Part shown: positions 4,925 to 5,525 of the stretch, piece by piece
Numbering within the stretch: the stretch's first letter is position 1
Layout of the letters: each line of letters opens with the position of its first letter
Source of the DNA: Actinomycetes bacterium
GTDB lineage: Bacteria; Actinomycetota; Acidimicrobiia; Acidimicrobiales; Microtrichaceae
Length of the DNA: 5,525 bases
Reading direction: 5' to 3'
Assembly (NCBI GenBank): GCA_023427825.1
Contig: JAEZAI010000518.1
Coordinates: 1-5,525, forward strand
The notes under the pieces: model-generated
The model's database searches: none
What the model saw: the letters and a program-made list of their open reading frames with translations, nothing else
Told to the model about the DNA's origin: nothing
Made by a program: the position numbers and the translations under genes

Positions 4925-5525
4925 ATGGCTCTGCCGCTGCCCACGTCGCTGTCGCCGTCCAAGGTGTCCACGTTCAAGGACTGCGCGCTCGCCTTCCGGT
5001 TCTCGGCCATCGACAAGCTGCCCGAGCCGCCCTCCATGCCCGCCACCCGCGGCACCACGGTGCACCGGGCGCTCGAGCTGCTGTTCCTGGAGCCGCCCCA
5101 GGAGCGGACCCCCGAGCGCGCCCAGGCCTGCCTGGCCCGGGCGCTCGAGGAGATGTCCTCCGACGAGGACTACCTGGGACTGGAGCTCGACGAGATTGCG
5201 GCGGCGGACTTCGCCGCCACCTCCGCCCGCATGGTCGAGCGCTACTTCACGCTCGAGGCCCCGCGCACCATCCAGCCCATCGGCCTGGAGCTCATGCTGA
5301 GCACCCAGCTCGGGTCGCTCACCGTCCGGGGCATCATCGATCGTCTGGAGCTGGACGCGGACGGCGAGCTCGTCGTCACCGACTACAAGACCGGCCGTGC
5401 CCCGTCGCAGGCCCAGGAGCAGTCGCGGCTGGGCGGCGTGCACTTCTACTCGCTGCTCTGCGAGCGGGTGCTGGGCAAGCGCCCGTCCAAGGTCCAGCTC
5501 GTCTACCTGGGCGACCAGCCGCAGG
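4925..5525 (+). CDS. RecB-family exonuclease, PD-(D/E)XK fold (cut by right window edge)
   Basis: The visible 200 residues form the nuclease core of a stand-alone RecB-like protein, expected to cut DNA with bound Mg2+ or Mn2+. Landmarks are SLSPSKVSTFKDCALAFRF (8-26), with Cys20 at the position of the first cysteine of RecB/Cas4-like iron-sulfur nucleases; RGTTVHRALELLF (42-54), with His47; GIIDRLE (136-142), with metal-binding Asp139; and VVTDYKTGRAP (150-160), with Asp153 and Lys155. These complete the D-(x)n-D-x-K active site. The stretch RLGGVHFYSLL (168-178) follows, as in actinobacterial homologues. Any C-terminal cysteines that would complete a 4Fe-4S cluster lie beyond the window. There is no helicase part and none would fit upstream. 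Similar stand-alone proteins are widespread in actinobacteria (for example mycobacterial Rv2119, from memory); their role is not well defined, with DNA repair the usual inference. ATG 4925 is fixed by the homology start and the -10 element just before it. Confidence 0.92.
   Translation, partial: MALPLPTSLSPSKVSTFKDCALAFRFSAIDKLPEPPSMPATRGTTVHRALELLFLEPPQERTPERAQACLARALEEMSSDEDYLGLELDEIAAADFAATSARMVERYFTLEAPRTIQPIGLELMLSTQLGSLTVRGIIDRLELDADGELVVTDYKTGRAPSQAQEQSRLGGVHFYSLLCERVLGKRPSKVQLVYLGDQPQ

Noticed and set aside
3335..5443. Minus-strand open frame continuing upstream of the DUF839 gene to 5443, antisense to three genes
   Set aside because: Its translation is low-complexity Arg/Gly/Glu/His-rich text with no domain, and it is exactly antisense to the NERD-like, hydrolase and RecB-family genes. 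Long antisense frames are expected in high-GC DNA. Only the part below 3334 has family motifs.
1..5525. Defence island or biosynthetic cluster reading of the window (RecB nuclease, NERD-like protein, exporter, hydrolase)
   Set aside because: The genes lie on different strands with separate promoters, the RecB-family protein is of a common stand-alone actinobacterial type, and no other defence or biosynthesis genes are visible.

Overview
High-GC chromosomal DNA, most consistent with an actinobacterium. The evidence is strong G/C third-position bias, GTG starts, long antisense open frames, and -10-like hexamers placed directly before start codons. A lineage near Acidimicrobiia is a guess I cannot test here. 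No mobile element, CRISPR array, rRNA or tRNA is visible. The window looks like ordinary accessory or housekeeping chromosome, not an obvious new multi-gene system.

Layout. (1) Positions 1-335, minus strand: the N-terminal part of an unrecognised protein, cut by the window edge. (2) Positions 336-538: a divergent intergenic region centred on a strong 34-bp palindrome (389-422), which looks like a TetR-type operator and may itself hold a symmetrical divergent promoter. (3) Positions 539-2155, plus strand: a 14-helix MFS transporter of the DHA2 (EmrB/QacA-like) type. (4) Positions 2159-3334, minus strand: a DUF839/PhoX-like exported protein with a twin-arginine signal, converging on the transporter with a 3-bp gap. 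(5) Positions 3335-3481: a divergent spacer with a GC-rich 18-bp near-palindrome. (6) Positions 3482-3901, plus strand: a small protein resembling the core of a NERD domain but lacking its nuclease residues. (7) Positions 3974-4840, plus strand: an alpha/beta hydrolase. (8) Positions 4925 to the right edge, plus strand: a stand-alone RecB-family (PD-(D/E)XK) nuclease, cut by the window edge.

How the genes relate. The left partial gene and the transporter are the only pair with a clear shared control element. No regulator gene lies in the window, so the repressor must be encoded elsewhere. The DUF839 protein and the NERD-like protein are divergent neighbours. The hydrolase and the RecB-family gene lie in tandem, but each appears to have its own -10 element immediately before its ATG, so they are probably transcribed separately, perhaps as leaderless mRNAs. 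No shared pathway is evident among genes 4 to 8.
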